A DNA stretch of 28,914 nucleotides from JAITVM01 sp031551135. GTDB taxonomy: Bacteria > Bacillota > Clostridia > Lachnospirales > JAITVM01. A program made the translations under genes and the position numbers. Below are positions 16,470 to 24,276 of this stretch, piece by piece. Position 1 is the stretch's first letter; every line of letters starts with the position of its first letter. The stretch spans positions 1 to 28,914 of the forward strand of contig JAVBOA010000035.1 in assembly GCA_031551135.1 (NCBI GenBank), read 5' to 3'. Under the pieces are notes generated by a model. It saw nothing but the letters and a program-made list of their open reading frames with translations, had not been told where the DNA came from and searched no databases.

Positions 16470-17471
16470 AGTGGATTCACGGATAAATAATTCGCATGGA
16501 ATAATTATTTTTTTTGGCAAAATATCCGGAAATGCGATTATTTCCTGAAGCGTTTCAATCGCGCAATCCGTCATAAATTCCAGAGGTATGCCGACGGTAG
16601 TGAGCGGCGGATTTAGAAATTGGGTCATGATAAGATTATTGAATCCGATTACAGAAATATCGTTTGGTATTGAGAATTTATTTTCCGATAATGCGCATAT
16701 AACTCCGCTGGCCATTGTGTCATTTGCAACAAAGAGTGCTTTGGGCATAAGTGCTTTTGAATTAATAATATTATTTACTATTTTGTAACCTTCTTCGAAA
16801 GAAAGCTTTTCTCCTAAAAAAACGTATTCTGGATTAAAAAGATTTTCTTTTAGTAAAATTTCAGTAAAAGAAGAAAGTAAATAATCATCGATTTTTTCTT
16901 TTCGGCTATTCAAAATAGTGCCGCCGATAAATCCTATTTGCTTGTGTCCAAGTGAAATCAAATGCTCAAGCGCCAGCGAAATGCCTAGTCTATAATTAGG
17001 CAGAACCGAAGCGTATTTTGATTCGAGAGGTGAAGAATCTATAAAAACTATATTTTGGGAAAATTCCCGAATTTTTTCGATATCTTTAGCTGAAAATTTG
17101 CCTATAGCAAGAACTCCGTCCAATTTTACATCACAGGTCAATTTATATTCCCCGTCTAAATTTAAAGCTTTTATTGTGTTGATATTGTTAATAGCACATT
17201 GTTTTTCAATGGTCATTAATAAATATAAATAATATGGATCGTTAAGCATTTCAAATTCCGAGTACCAATCGATTAAAAGAAAATTTAGTTTGTTACCGTT
17301 AGTTTTAGATTTTCTCTGTTTTACTGTTTTATAGTCAAGCTGTTCGGCGGCCTCGAATATTTTTAATTTTGTTTCGTTTGATACATTCAATGTAATATCG
17401 TTGTTCAAGACTCTGGAAATCGTTGTTACAGAAAATCCCGTTTCTTTTGAAATCTGATTAAGAGTTGCCAT
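16449..17471 (-). CDS. LacI/GalR family transcriptional regulator
   Basis: A 340-residue repressor. Residues 1-50 form the LacI-type helix-turn-helix and hinge (TLNQISKETGFSVTTISRVLN), followed by the periplasmic-binding-like sugar domain (residues ~62-335) with LGHKQIGFIGG and the FVANDTMASG and NDISVIGFNN motifs. It is divergent from galK-galT with 158 bases between the start codons, so it most likely controls galactose use; by family logic a galactose-type inducer would release DNA. GAGGTGA lies five bases before ATG 17471. Palindromes in the shared region (17498-17557) are candidate operators, one overlapping its own promoter area, suggesting autoregulation. Confidence 0.92.
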   Translation of the reverse strand: MATLNQISKETGFSVTTISRVLNNDITLNVSNETKLKIFEAAEQLDYKTVKQRKSKTNGNKLNFLLIDWYSEFEMLNDPYYLYLLMTIEKQCAINNINTIKALNLDGEYKLTCDVKLDGVLAIGKFSAKDIEKIREFSQNIVFIDSSPLESKYASVLPNYRLGISLALEHLISLGHKQIGFIGGTILNSRKEKIDDYLLSSFTEILLKENLFNPEYVFLGEKLSFEEGYKIVNNIINSKALMPKALFVANDTMASGVICALSENKFSIPNDISVIGFNNLIMTQFLNPPLTTVGIPLEFMTDCAIETLQEIIAFPDILPKKIIIPCELFIRESTKKATDL

Positions 17472-17497
17472 AATTCACCTCTATGTAGATAATCTTA

Positions 17498-17515
17498 TTT
17501 TATGATACCATAAAA
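17498..17515. promoter_or_regulatory. Candidate LacI-type operator (palindrome)
   Basis: TTTTATG-ATAC-CATAAAA is an 18-base palindrome with 7-bp perfect arms in the lacI-galK divergent region, close to the repressor start. LacI-family proteins bind symmetrical sites of about this length. A looser similar site (TTATG-TGATA-CAT, 17571-17583) lies about seven helical turns away, over the galK promoter. Confidence 0.5.
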
Positions 17516-17557
17516 ATAATTTTACTACAATAAAAATAAAAATTTAGTAAAATTATT
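17515..17557. repeat. 13-bp inverted repeat in the lacI-galK divergent region
   Basis: AATAATTTTACTA (17515-17527) and TAGTAAAATTATT (17545-17557) are perfect reverse complements separated by 17 A-rich bases. No T-run follows. It may be a pair of binding half-sites or a cruciform; the right arm abuts the galK -35 box. Confidence 0.55.
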
Positions 17558-17584
17558 GAAATATTTTTTATTATGTGATACATT
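17556..17584 (+). promoter_or_regulatory. Candidate galK promoter
   Basis: TTGAAA (17556-17561) and TACATT (17579-17584) with a 17-base spacer. The -35 matches five of six and the -10 four of six, typical of a regulated promoter. The -10 is inside the TTATG-TGATA-CAT imperfect palindrome, a position where a repressor would block it. Confidence 0.45.
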
Positions 17585-17629
17585 TTAATATAGAGAAGAA
17601 AATATTTAATTTTATTAAGGAGAGGGCAA

Positions 17630-18796
17630 ATGTCGCTTAACGATTTAAAAAAGCAATTTTGTGAAATTTTTGGCAATACTGAAGAAATCAGAGTTTTTCA
17701 TTCTCCGGGGAGAATAAATCTGATTGGTGAGCATATCGACTATAATGGCGGACTTGTTTTTCCGTGCGCCTTATCTTTTGGTACATATGCTTTGGTTTCT
17801 AAGCGTAATGACAATATTCTGAATTTGGCAAGCACGAATTTTGAGCAAAAAATTAAAATTGATATTAACTCGATTGCTTACGATGAAGCTCATGATTGGG
17901 CAAATTATCCCAAAGGCGTTGTTACTGAAATACTTTCTAAAAATTGTCAGATTTCCGGACTTAATATACTTTACAACGGCAATATCCCGAACGGCTCAGG
18001 GCTTTCTTCTTCCGCTTCAATTGAGGTTTTGACCGCTGTGATTTTTAATGAAATATTCGGCTTGAAAATTTCGATGATGGAAATAGTGAAATTATCGCAA
18101 AGGGCGGAAAATAATTTTATCGGCGTAATGTGCGGCATTATGGATCAATTCGCCGTTGGTTTCGGAAAAAAAGATAATGCTATTCTTTTGGATTGCAAAA
18201 GTTTAGAATATTCTTATGCGGCGGCGGATTTGGGAGATTATAAAATTGTAATTTCGAATACTAAAAAGCCGAGAGCACTGCAGGAAAGCAAATATAACGA
18301 ACGCCGCAGCGAATGCGAAAAGGCTTTGGAGATTTTGCAGACGAAATTGAATATATCATTTTTATGTGATATTTCAAAAAAAGAATTCGATGAAAATTCG
18401 TCTTTAATAAAAGATGAAACTATTTTAAAACGCGCAAAACATGTAGTTTATGAAAACGAACGGGTTAAAGAAGCAGTAAATGCACTGAAGGACAATGATT
18501 TAATTTTGTTTGGGAAATTACTTAATGAAAGCCACGAATCCCTGAAAAATTTATATGAAGTGACCGGATTTGAATTGGATACCTTGGCGGAAAATGCACG
18601 AAAAACAGATGGCTGTATCGGTGCGAGAATGACCGGCGCGGGATTTGGCGGATGCACGATTTCGATTGTTCATAAAGATAAAATTGACGGATTTATCGAG
18701 AATCTTTCAAAAATATATACTGCTGAAACGAGTCTTATAGCCGATTTTTATATAGCAACGATTGGCGACGGTGCAAAAGAGGTGCTGAATGCTTAA
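17630..18796 (+). CDS. galK: Galactokinase
   Basis: A 388-residue GHMP kinase that phosphorylates galactose at C1 using ATP, the first committed step of the Leloir pathway. Visible motifs: the galactokinase signature GRINLIGEHIDYNGG (27-41), the ATP-binding PNGSGLSSSAS loop (about 121-131), and the C-terminal GAGFGGCTIS glycine-rich motif. GGAGAGG stands before ATG 17630. The gene overlaps galT by 8 bases, and the two form one operon divergent from a LacI-type regulator. No mutarotase or epimerase gene is near. Confidence 0.97.
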   Translation: MSLNDLKKQFCEIFGNTEEIRVFHSPGRINLIGEHIDYNGGLVFPCALSFGTYALVSKRNDNILNLASTNFEQKIKIDINSIAYDEAHDWANYPKGVVTEILSKNCQISGLNILYNGNIPNGSGLSSSASIEVLTAVIFNEIFGLKISMMEIVKLSQRAENNFIGVMCGIMDQFAVGFGKKDNAILLDCKSLEYSYAAADLGDYKIVISNTKKPRALQESKYNERRSECEKALEILQTKLNISFLCDISKKEFDENSSLIKDETILKRAKHVVYENERVKEAVNALKDNDLILFGKLLNESHESLKNLYEVTGFELDTLAENARKTDGCIGARMTGAGFGGCTISIVHKDKIDGFIENLSKIYTAETSLIADFYIATIGDGAKEVLNA

Positions 18797-20306
18797 TAAA
18801 AATATAGAAAGATTATTAAAATTTTCGTTGGAGAAAAATTTGGTTGATCCTGAAGATTTGATTATTTCCAGAAATTTGCTTTTGTCGCTTTTGGGAGCGG
18901 AAGAGCCGTATTATGAGAATATCGAAAAAGAAGATTTGGATTCGCCGAACGATATCCTCGAAGATATTTTGAATGGGGCTTTTGAAAATGGAATTCTTAA
19001 AGAAAACAATACAACGCATAGGGATTTGCTTTCGGCGAAAATCATGGGAATTGTAACGCCGCGGCAATCTGAAATTTGTAATAAATTTTATGAATTATAT
19101 AATGAATCTCCGGCTTTGGCGACGGATTATTTTTACAAGCTTTGCATAAACAATAATTATATTCAAAAAGCCAGAACTGATAAAAATATTTTTTGGAAAG
19201 AAGAAGTTGAGTTTGGCGCATTGGAATTGACAATAAATCTTTCTAAGCCGGAAAAAGACCCGAAGGAAATTGCCGCGGCCAAAAATATTCAATCTAAATC
19301 GTATCCAAAATGTCTTTTATGTATTGAAAATGTCGGATATGAAGGAAGGCTGGATTTTCCGGCGCGCCAAAACCACAGAGCCGTTAAATTAATGCTCGAT
19401 GAAAAATATTATCTGCAATATTCGCCGTATTTGTATTATAACGAGCATTGTATCGTTCTAAATGAAAAACATATTCCAATGAAAATCGATAAACAAATTT
19501 TTCAGAGGCTCATGGATTTTATCGGGATTTTTCCGCATTATTTTTTGGGTTCGAATGCCGATTTGCCGATTGTGGGCGGCTCGATTCTTAGCCATGACCA
19601 TTTTCAAGGCGGAAGATATAATTTTCCGATGGAGTTTGCGAAAAAAATTCAATTGTATAAGCATGAAAAGTTTCCGGATGTAAATATTTCGATTGTTAAT
19701 TGGCCGCTTTCGACTGTGCGTGTTTCATCTGAAAACGTAAATGACCTTGTAGAAATTACGGATTATATTTTTTTGAACTGGAAAGAATATTCGGACGAAG
19801 AACGCGAAATTTTGGCGTACACCGATACAAGGCATAATACCGTAACACCGATTGCCAGAAAAAATGCCGACGGGATTTACGAAATGGATGTTGTTTTACG
19901 CAATAACCGCACCAGCGAAGAACATCCTTTGGGAATTTTTCATCCGCATGCAGATTTGCACCATATTAAAAAAGAAAATATCGGCTTGATAGAAGTTATG
20001 GGATTGGCGATTTTGCCGGCACGTATAAAAGACGAATCTCAGGAAATTAAACAAATCCTTATGGGTGAAAAATATATTCCTCAAGAAAAAGAGCTTTTGG
20101 ATAAACATGATAGCTGGATAAAATTCTTAATCGAAAAATACGGACAAAACAATGATGAGAATACAGCGGAAATTATTTTGAAAAAAGAAATCGGCGATAA
20201 ATTCAAACGAGTTTTGGAAGATTCGGGAGTTTTCAAATTAGATGAAAACGGATTAAACGGATTTAAAAAATTCATGAAAGAATTGAAATTTATAGAGATT
20301 AATTAA
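18789..20306 (+). CDS. galT: UDP-glucose-hexose-1-phosphate uridylyltransferase, class II
   Basis: A 505-residue GalT of the Gram-positive type (about 490-510 residues, unlike the ~350-residue class I enzyme). It swaps galactose 1-phosphate for glucose 1-phosphate on UDP-glucose. Visible segments: CLLCIENVGYEGRLDFPARQ near the middle, VGGSILSHDHFQGG (a conserved HDHF block), and GIFHPHADLHHIKKENIGLIEVMG, typical of class II GalT. ATG 18789 lies inside galK, with GAGGTG about five bases upstream. A strong terminator follows, ending the galKT operon. Confidence 0.97.
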   Translation: MLNKNIERLLKFSLEKNLVDPEDLIISRNLLLSLLGAEEPYYENIEKEDLDSPNDILEDILNGAFENGILKENNTTHRDLLSAKIMGIVTPRQSEICNKFYELYNESPALATDYFYKLCINNNYIQKARTDKNIFWKEEVEFGALELTINLSKPEKDPKEIAAAKNIQSKSYPKCLLCIENVGYEGRLDFPARQNHRAVKLMLDEKYYLQYSPYLYYNEHCIVLNEKHIPMKIDKQIFQRLMDFIGIFPHYFLGSNADLPIVGGSILSHDHFQGGRYNFPMEFAKKIQLYKHEKFPDVNISIVNWPLSTVRVSSENVNDLVEITDYIFLNWKEYSDEEREILAYTDTRHNTVTPIARKNADGIYEMDVVLRNNRTSEEHPLGIFHPHADLHHIKKENIGLIEVMGLAILPARIKDESQEIKQILMGEKYIPQEKELLDKHDSWIKFLIEKYGQNNDENTAEIILKKEIGDKFKRVLEDSGVFKLDENGLNGFKKFMKELKFIEIN

Positions 20307-20312
20307 AAAAAG

Positions 20313-20349
20313 TTCAGCGGTTTAGCGTATGAAAACCTAAACCGCTGAA
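20313..20349. terminator. Bidirectional terminator after galT
   Basis: TTCAGCGGTTTAG (20313-20325) and CTAAACCGCTGAA (20337-20349) are a perfect 13-bp stem around an 11-base loop, with TGTTTTATT after it and an A-run before it. It serves both galT and the convergent DUF4846 gene. Confidence 0.85.
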
Positions 20350-20353
20350 TGTT

Positions 20354-21265
20354 TTATTCCCATGTACGTAATTGATTCAATTCAAAAGTCCATTCGGGCG
20401 TACGGAAATTTCCGTCGAAATTATCAAAATACCACGGTGAATTTTTTTCGGCTCCGTTCAAAATCTGGATATCCTGCGCCGGCATATAAGATTGTGCAAT
20501 AATAAAAGCTTTTTCTCCGGTTTCGTTTACCGCCATATCAACAACAATAACACAATGTCCCGGCGAACCGCCGATTATAAAAACATCACCGATCGAAATT
20601 TCGCTGATATCTTTCGGCACAAGCTCTTCCTCTAAAGAAAGTGTGCTTGAATAAGCATAAACTATATCCAAATATTTTTGGAAACTCTCATAGCTTGAAT
20701 TATTAGCTGAATTTTCATACCACTCCGCAGAATTTTCGCTGACCGAAATTCCATATCCGTTTGACCATTTGGAGAATTCAGCCTTAAAGCCGTTTACGAA
20801 ATTAAAAGCAATATTTTCATATTCGCCTTTTGCGTAAAAATATTCTGCTCTCAGGCGCATCACCGCATCGGCGCATTGCTGCAAATCACGCTCGCCCAGC
20901 GGATAATCAACAACAGCGCAATACGTATTTCGAGTTTTCTCACGTCCGTCATAATATAAAACTTTAGAGCCGTCCGGTTTTAGCGGAAGGTTTTGCAGAA
21001 AATATTCAAAACTGCCCTCTGCGCTCTCTATTCTCTTAAAATCGTCGGGCAAACGAAAACGTTCTTTTAAAACTTGTCCCTCCGGCAAAATATACGAAAC
21101 TTCTTTGATTTCTTCGGATTCTTTTGCTTCTTCGGTGCTTTGGGGAGTTGTTTCGGCAGACGGTGCGCTTTCTTTTATTTCAAGGGTTTTTTGAGTTTCT
21201 GTTTTGACTTCGGCGGCCGAACATCCCACAAATATTATCATAAGCAATAGGTAAATCTTTTTCAA
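20354..21265 (-). CDS. DUF4846 family lipoprotein
   Basis: A 303-residue exported protein. The signal ends in a lipobox IIFVGC with Cys15; a Ser/Thr/Glu/Lys-rich spacer (about 17-60) follows, and the rest is the DUF4846 domain (LPEGQVLKERFRLPDDFKRI at the start, then CADAVMRLRAEY, GDVFIIGGSPGHCVIVVD and a terminal PEWTF). The family is widespread in bacterial secretomes; no activity is established to my knowledge. The conserved Cys/His at SPGHC are noteworthy. The start is TTG 21265 with GGAGG seven bases upstream; a TTG at 21280 lies before that site. It sits directly behind a hairpin that ends the preceding gene's transcript. Confidence 0.85.
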   Translation of the reverse strand: MKKIYLLLMIIFVGCSAAEVKTETQKTLEIKESAPSAETTPQSTEEAKESEEIKEVSYILPEGQVLKERFRLPDDFKRIESAEGSFEYFLQNLPLKPDGSKVLYYDGREKTRNTYCAVVDYPLGERDLQQCADAVMRLRAEYFYAKGEYENIAFNFVNGFKAEFSKWSNGYGISVSENSAEWYENSANNSSYESFQKYLDIVYAYSSTLSLEEELVPKDISEISIGDVFIIGGSPGHCVIVVDMAVNETGEKAFIIAQSYMPAQDIQILNGAEKNSPWYFDNFDGNFRTPEWTFELNQLRTWE

Positions 21266-21283
21266 AATTATTGCCTCCAAAAA

Positions 21284-21316
21284 AACCGTTGCACATTATA
21301 AAAATGCATAACGGTT
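21284..21316 (-). terminator. Terminator of the Dabb gene overlapping a promoter -10
   Basis: Read on the minus strand, AACCGTT (21316-21310) pairs with AACGGTT (21290-21284), with inner TGC/GCA pairing and a small bulge, followed by a T-run up to the GGAGG of the DUF4846 gene. The loop contains TATAAT (21300-21295). A transcript from that -10 would begin in the 3' arm and carry an unstructured ~20-base leader. Confidence 0.6.
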
Positions 21317-21327
21317 CAACTCATAAA

Positions 21328-21624
21328 TCAATTTTCTATATAGTCAAATACCAATCTATCTGTAAAATTTTTCAATGTGAAATCTATAATTTCAACATGT
21401 TTTGGATGAGTCATATAGATATTCAGTGATTGCTCGTCTTTAAAAAGAGACGATAAAACGATATCACGATCACAAGAACCGAGTTTTTTAACATACACAT
21501 TCAGTTCTATAATACCATCCAGATATTTTTTCAAATTATTCAAATCTGCTTTGAATTTCTCGATAACTTCGGATTTATCATCTATGTCGGCATTAAAATT
21601 CCAAACAACGATATGCCTAATCAT
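21328..21624 (-). CDS. Dabb (stress-responsive A/B barrel) domain protein
   Basis: A 98-residue single-domain protein of the dimeric alpha-beta barrel type. It opens with MIRHIVVWNF, and shows SLFKDEQSLNIYMTHPKHVEI and the terminal RLVFDYIEN, the usual Dabb signature. Bacterial members are common in Firmicutes and mostly uncharacterised; the barrel is ferredoxin-like and may bind a small hydrophobic ligand. AAGGGGG lies just before ATG 21624. It is 15 bases downstream of the small acidic protein gene, so the two are cotranscribed. A terminator hairpin follows (21316-21284). Confidence 0.85.
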   Translation of the reverse strand: MIRHIVVWNFNADIDDKSEVIEKFKADLNNLKKYLDGIIELNVYVKKLGSCDRDIVLSSLFKDEQSLNIYMTHPKHVEIIDFTLKNFTDRLVFDYIEN

Positions 21625-21639
21625 CGGTTGCCCCCTTTT

Positions 21640-21870
21640 TTATTCACAGTATTCGTTTACAGAATTTAAAATCATTTCCTTTAGTAAATCTTTATCATAT
21701 CTTCCCGGATTAACCTCAAGCTCCAGATCCTCCAGCTCATCTTCATAAGTCAGATATGTCACGGAAAAATCCACGGTTAAATCACTTTCGAATTCTATTT
21801 CGCCTTCAATAGCCCATGAATCGTCATTTCGATCCACAGAAAAAATATTAATATCATTAATTTGTACCAT
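21640..21870 (-). CDS. Small acidic protein of unknown function
   Basis: Not recognised. The 76-residue product is strongly acidic (long runs of Glu/Asp) with an alternating hydrophobic pattern that suggests a beta-sheet fold followed by one C-terminal helix (DKDLLKEMILNSVNEYC). There is no signal peptide or membrane segment. Start: ATG 21870 with GGAGGA about six bases upstream; the longer frame to 21921 contains that ribosome site internally and is rejected. On the minus strand TATAAT (21939-21934) gives a likely -10. The ~57-base leader holds a small GCCG/CGGC hairpin. It precedes the Dabb gene by 15 bases and is probably cotranscribed with it. Confidence 0.65.
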   Translation of the reverse strand: MVQINDINIFSVDRNDDSWAIEGEIEFESDLTVDFSVTYLTYEDELEDLELEVNPGRYDKDLLKEMILNSVNEYCE

Positions 21871-21995
21871 ATTATCTCCTCCTACAAAAGCCATGCCTAC
21901 GCCGGAAAGCGGCAAAGCCAAGATAAATATATCATTATACTATTTTTATTCTCTATGATTTATATAGATATATGTCTGCAAAAAGCATAAGTTGA

Positions 21996-22571
21996 CTATT
22001 TTTTTTTCTTTTTTACCGAAAAACCAAATTTGCCGATATTTTTACCGAGCGCGTAATACGAACCGCTCGAATAACAAATTGGGTTTGCTTTTTCTAGGTG
22101 AAAAGAATTGTTTGTGTCTATATATTTATCGTCAACTTGTACAGAAACAACATCAGCTAAAAACATATGGTGAGAACCGAGTTCGATAATTTTTTCTACT
22201 TTGCATTCGATGTTAATAGGAGACTCGCCAATAATAGGAGCGTTTATTTTTGTTGCCGATAAGGGTGTTAAATTCAAATGCTCAAACTTATTAATCTTTT
22301 TTCCGGTTCTGACACCGCAAAAATCGGTTTTTCGCGCAAGCTCTACAGTTGTAAGATTAATAACAAACTCACGGTATTTTTTTATTATTTCGTAGGAATA
22401 TCTTTCAGGTCTCAGTGAGATATATGTTTTTGGCGGGTTTGTGTTTACGGTGCCTGTCCACGAAATGGTTATTATATTAAAATCTTTTTTGTTTTTGAAA
22501 TCGCCGCAAGATACCATTACGGCGGGGACAGGATATAAAACAGTGCCCGGTTTCCAAATAGTTTTTGACAT
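21996..22571 (-). CDS. Flavin reductase-like (FMN-binding split barrel) protein
   Basis: A 191-residue protein of the flavin reductase domain family. The N-terminus has the family look (GTVLYPVPAVMVSCGD, then FNIITISWTGTVNTNPPKTYISLRP), with EFVINLTTVELARKTDFCG and GSHHMFLADVVSVQVDDKYID further on. Such proteins bind FMN and reduce flavins or act as small FMN oxidoreductases. The C-terminus is very lysine-rich (VKKKKK). The start ATG 22571 follows AAAGGGGA at good spacing. It has its own promoter (22652-22680). No terminator is seen before the next gene, so some read-through into the 76-residue gene is possible. Confidence 0.9.
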   Translation of the reverse strand: MSKTIWKPGTVLYPVPAVMVSCGDFKNKKDFNIITISWTGTVNTNPPKTYISLRPERYSYEIIKKYREFVINLTTVELARKTDFCGVRTGKKINKFEHLNLTPLSATKINAPIIGESPINIECKVEKIIELGSHHMFLADVVSVQVDDKYIDTNNSFHLEKANPICYSSGSYYALGKNIGKFGFSVKKKKK

Positions 22572-22651
22572 TTTGAATCCCCTTTGGGTTTTTGATTTAG
22601 TTTTAACATAAGGCGAAATTTTATTGATTGATTGTAGTATTACTATATATT

Positions 22652-22680
22652 ATCATAAAATATATTCTATTTTTTGTAAA
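22652..22680 (-). promoter_or_regulatory. Promoter of the flavin reductase-like gene
   Basis: On the minus strand TTTACA (22680-22675) and TATGAT (22657-22652) are 17 bases apart; each matches five of six consensus bases. The predicted leader is about 75 bases. Confidence 0.6.
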
Positions 22681-22832
22681 GAAGAAAACGAGATATTGTA
22701 AAATTTTGTATTGATAAAAAAACGAATATGAAATTCAATATTGGAAAGGATCAAACCGATATATTGAAAAAAATAAAAACAAAGTAATACTATTTTCATT
22801 TTGATAAGTAGAAAAAATTTTTCACAGCGGAG

Positions 22833-22867
22833 CGTTTCGTGCATGTTTCTAGCGCGAAATGAAATAT
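22833..22867 (+). terminator. Terminator-like hairpin in the intergenic region
   Basis: CGTTTCGTGC (22833-22842) pairs with GCGCGAAATG (22852-22861) with two G-U pairs around a 9-base loop, followed shortly by a T-rich run. No gene precedes it on this strand, so if it is a terminator it ends a short RNA from within the gap. It also overlaps the -35 of the next promoter. Confidence 0.35.
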
Positions 22868-22901
22868 TTTTTTCTATCCTTTATAATGAAAATAGTATAA
22901 T
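22859..22901 (+). promoter_or_regulatory. Tandem -10 promoter region of the methyltransferase operon
   Basis: ATGAAA (22859-22864) and TATAAT (22882-22887) are 17 bases apart. A second perfect TATAAT at 22896-22901 lies 8 bases further on without a good -35. Transcription would start around 22894-22908, ~40 bases before the gene. Confidence 0.5.
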
Positions 22902-22943
22902 ATATATTGTAAAATCAAAATTCTATGATTAAGGATGTTTTTT

Positions 22944-24275
22944 TTGGAATATTTTTTTGAGCGAATGAAGAAAATACTCGGCAATGATTTTGATGAATTT
23001 GTTTCATCTTTTCAAAAAGAAAAAAATAACGGCTTGCGCGCGAATATTTTAAAAACAAATTTAGATGAATTAATGGAGATTTTAAAAATAGATTTTGAAA
23101 AAATACCGTATTGCAAAGACGGAGCGATATACAGAAATGCTAAGATTTCGAAATCTCCTTATTATTATGCAGGTCTGTTTTATTTGCAAGAGGCTTCTGC
23201 GATGCTTCCGGCCTCTGTAATGCAGATAAACAGCGGCGATTTAGTTTTGGATTTATGCGCCGCGCCCGGCGGTAAAACGACTTATCTTGGTTCAAAGCTC
23301 TCCAATACGGGGATTTTGGTCAGCAATGATATTTCTGCGAGCCGCGCAAAAGCCATAATAAAAAATATTGAGCTTTTCGGAATAAAAAACGCCGTTGTTA
23401 CTTCTGAAACGCCGAAAAAACTTTCTGATAAATTCGGAAATACATTCAATAAAATTTTAGTGGATGCGCCTTGTTCCGGCGAGGGAATGTTAAAATCAAA
23501 CAAAGAAGTTTTGAAATCATATAACAATGAAAGCAACAAATATTATTCCGAAATCCAAAAAGAGATATTAAAATACGCAAGGCTTATGCTAGCGGACGGC
23601 GGCGAAATTTTATATTCGACCTGTACTTTTTCGCCAATCGAAAACGAATTTGTCATTAAAGATTTTTTGGATAATAATCCGGATTTTGAATTGATTAAAT
23701 TAGCGTATGACGATTTGAAAATATCGAGAGGAATCGATATCGGAGACGAAAGGCTTTTGGACTGCGGCAGAATTTGGCCTCATAAATCTGTTGGCGAAGG
23801 GCATTTTGTGGCTTATATGAAACAGAAATCCGAGCCGAAAAAAATAAATCTCGATTTTATAAAAACTAAAGCACCGAAAAATATTGATATTTATTATGAG
23901 TTTGCAGAAAAAAATTTCTGCAATACAAATTTTGATAATCTTAATTTGATTGATAATAAACTTTATTCGTTCTGCGATAATATGCCGGATTTTTCGGGAA
24001 TCAGGGTTTTGCGCGGTGATTTTTGCTTAGGCGAAATAAAGACTAAGCGTTTCGAACCATCTCAAGCTTTGGCTATGTCACTAAAAACGGAGGAGTTCAA
24101 AAATATTGTCGAATTAAGCGAAACCGATGCTTTGCGTTATCTGGAAGGCGAATCCTTTGAAGTTTCGGCAAATGAAGGCTATAATTTAGTTTGTATAAAA
24201 AAATTTCCGCTTGGTTTCGGAAAAGTAATAGATGGAAGATTAAAAAATAAGTATTCGAAAAGTTGGAGAATTTAG
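22944..24275 (+). CDS. rRNA cytosine-C5 methyltransferase (RsmB/RsmF family)
   Basis: A 443-residue SAM-dependent RNA m5C methyltransferase of the Sun/NOL1/NOP2 family. SAM site DLCAAPGGKT (103-112); first catalytic Cys177 in VDAPCSGEGM; second Cys227 in YSTCTF, followed by PIENE. The C-terminal ~140 residues resemble the RsmF-type tail domain that binds RNA. It would methylate 16S rRNA at one cytosine, but which one cannot be told. The start is TTG 22944 with AAGGA eight bases before it; the in-frame ATG at 22935 overlaps that ribosome site. The next gene begins one base after the stop codon, so the operon continues into the YgiQ-type and threonine synthase genes. Confidence 0.93.
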   Translation: MEYFFERMKKILGNDFDEFVSSFQKEKNNGLRANILKTNLDELMEILKIDFEKIPYCKDGAIYRNAKISKSPYYYAGLFYLQEASAMLPASVMQINSGDLVLDLCAAPGGKTTYLGSKLSNTGILVSNDISASRAKAIIKNIELFGIKNAVVTSETPKKLSDKFGNTFNKILVDAPCSGEGMLKSNKEVLKSYNNESNKYYSEIQKEILKYARLMLADGGEILYSTCTFSPIENEFVIKDFLDNNPDFELIKLAYDDLKISRGIDIGDERLLDCGRIWPHKSVGEGHFVAYMKQKSEPKKINLDFIKTKAPKNIDIYYEFAEKNFCNTNFDNLNLIDNKLYSFCDNMPDFSGIRVLRGDFCLGEIKTKRFEPSQALAMSLKTEEFKNIVELSETDALRYLEGESFEVSANEGYNLVCIKKFPLGFGKVIDGRLKNKYSKSWRI

Positions 24276-24276
24276 A

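Larger units (their letters stand above)
22572..22943. other. 372-base intergenic region between divergent genes
   Basis: No convincing gene. It holds two divergent promoters (22652-22680 minus; 22859-22887 plus), a hairpin TTCAATA/TATTGAA (22734-22740, 22762-22768) with additional TTGG/CCGA pairing, and a GC-richer hairpin at 22833-22842/22852-22861 followed by a T-run. A 63-codon frame on the minus strand (22844-22653) lacks a ribosome site and looks like low-complexity A+T sequence. Confidence 0.6.

Noticed and set aside
21884..21925. Possible riboswitch-like GCAAAGCC string (plus strand)
   Set aside because: It resembles one element of the cyclic di-GMP-I aptamer, but the other conserved parts and a downstream gene on that strand are missing.
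22653..22844. 63-codon minus-strand frame in the large intergenic gap
   Set aside because: No ribosome site, A+T low-complexity product, and it overlaps a promoter for the flavin reductase-like gene.
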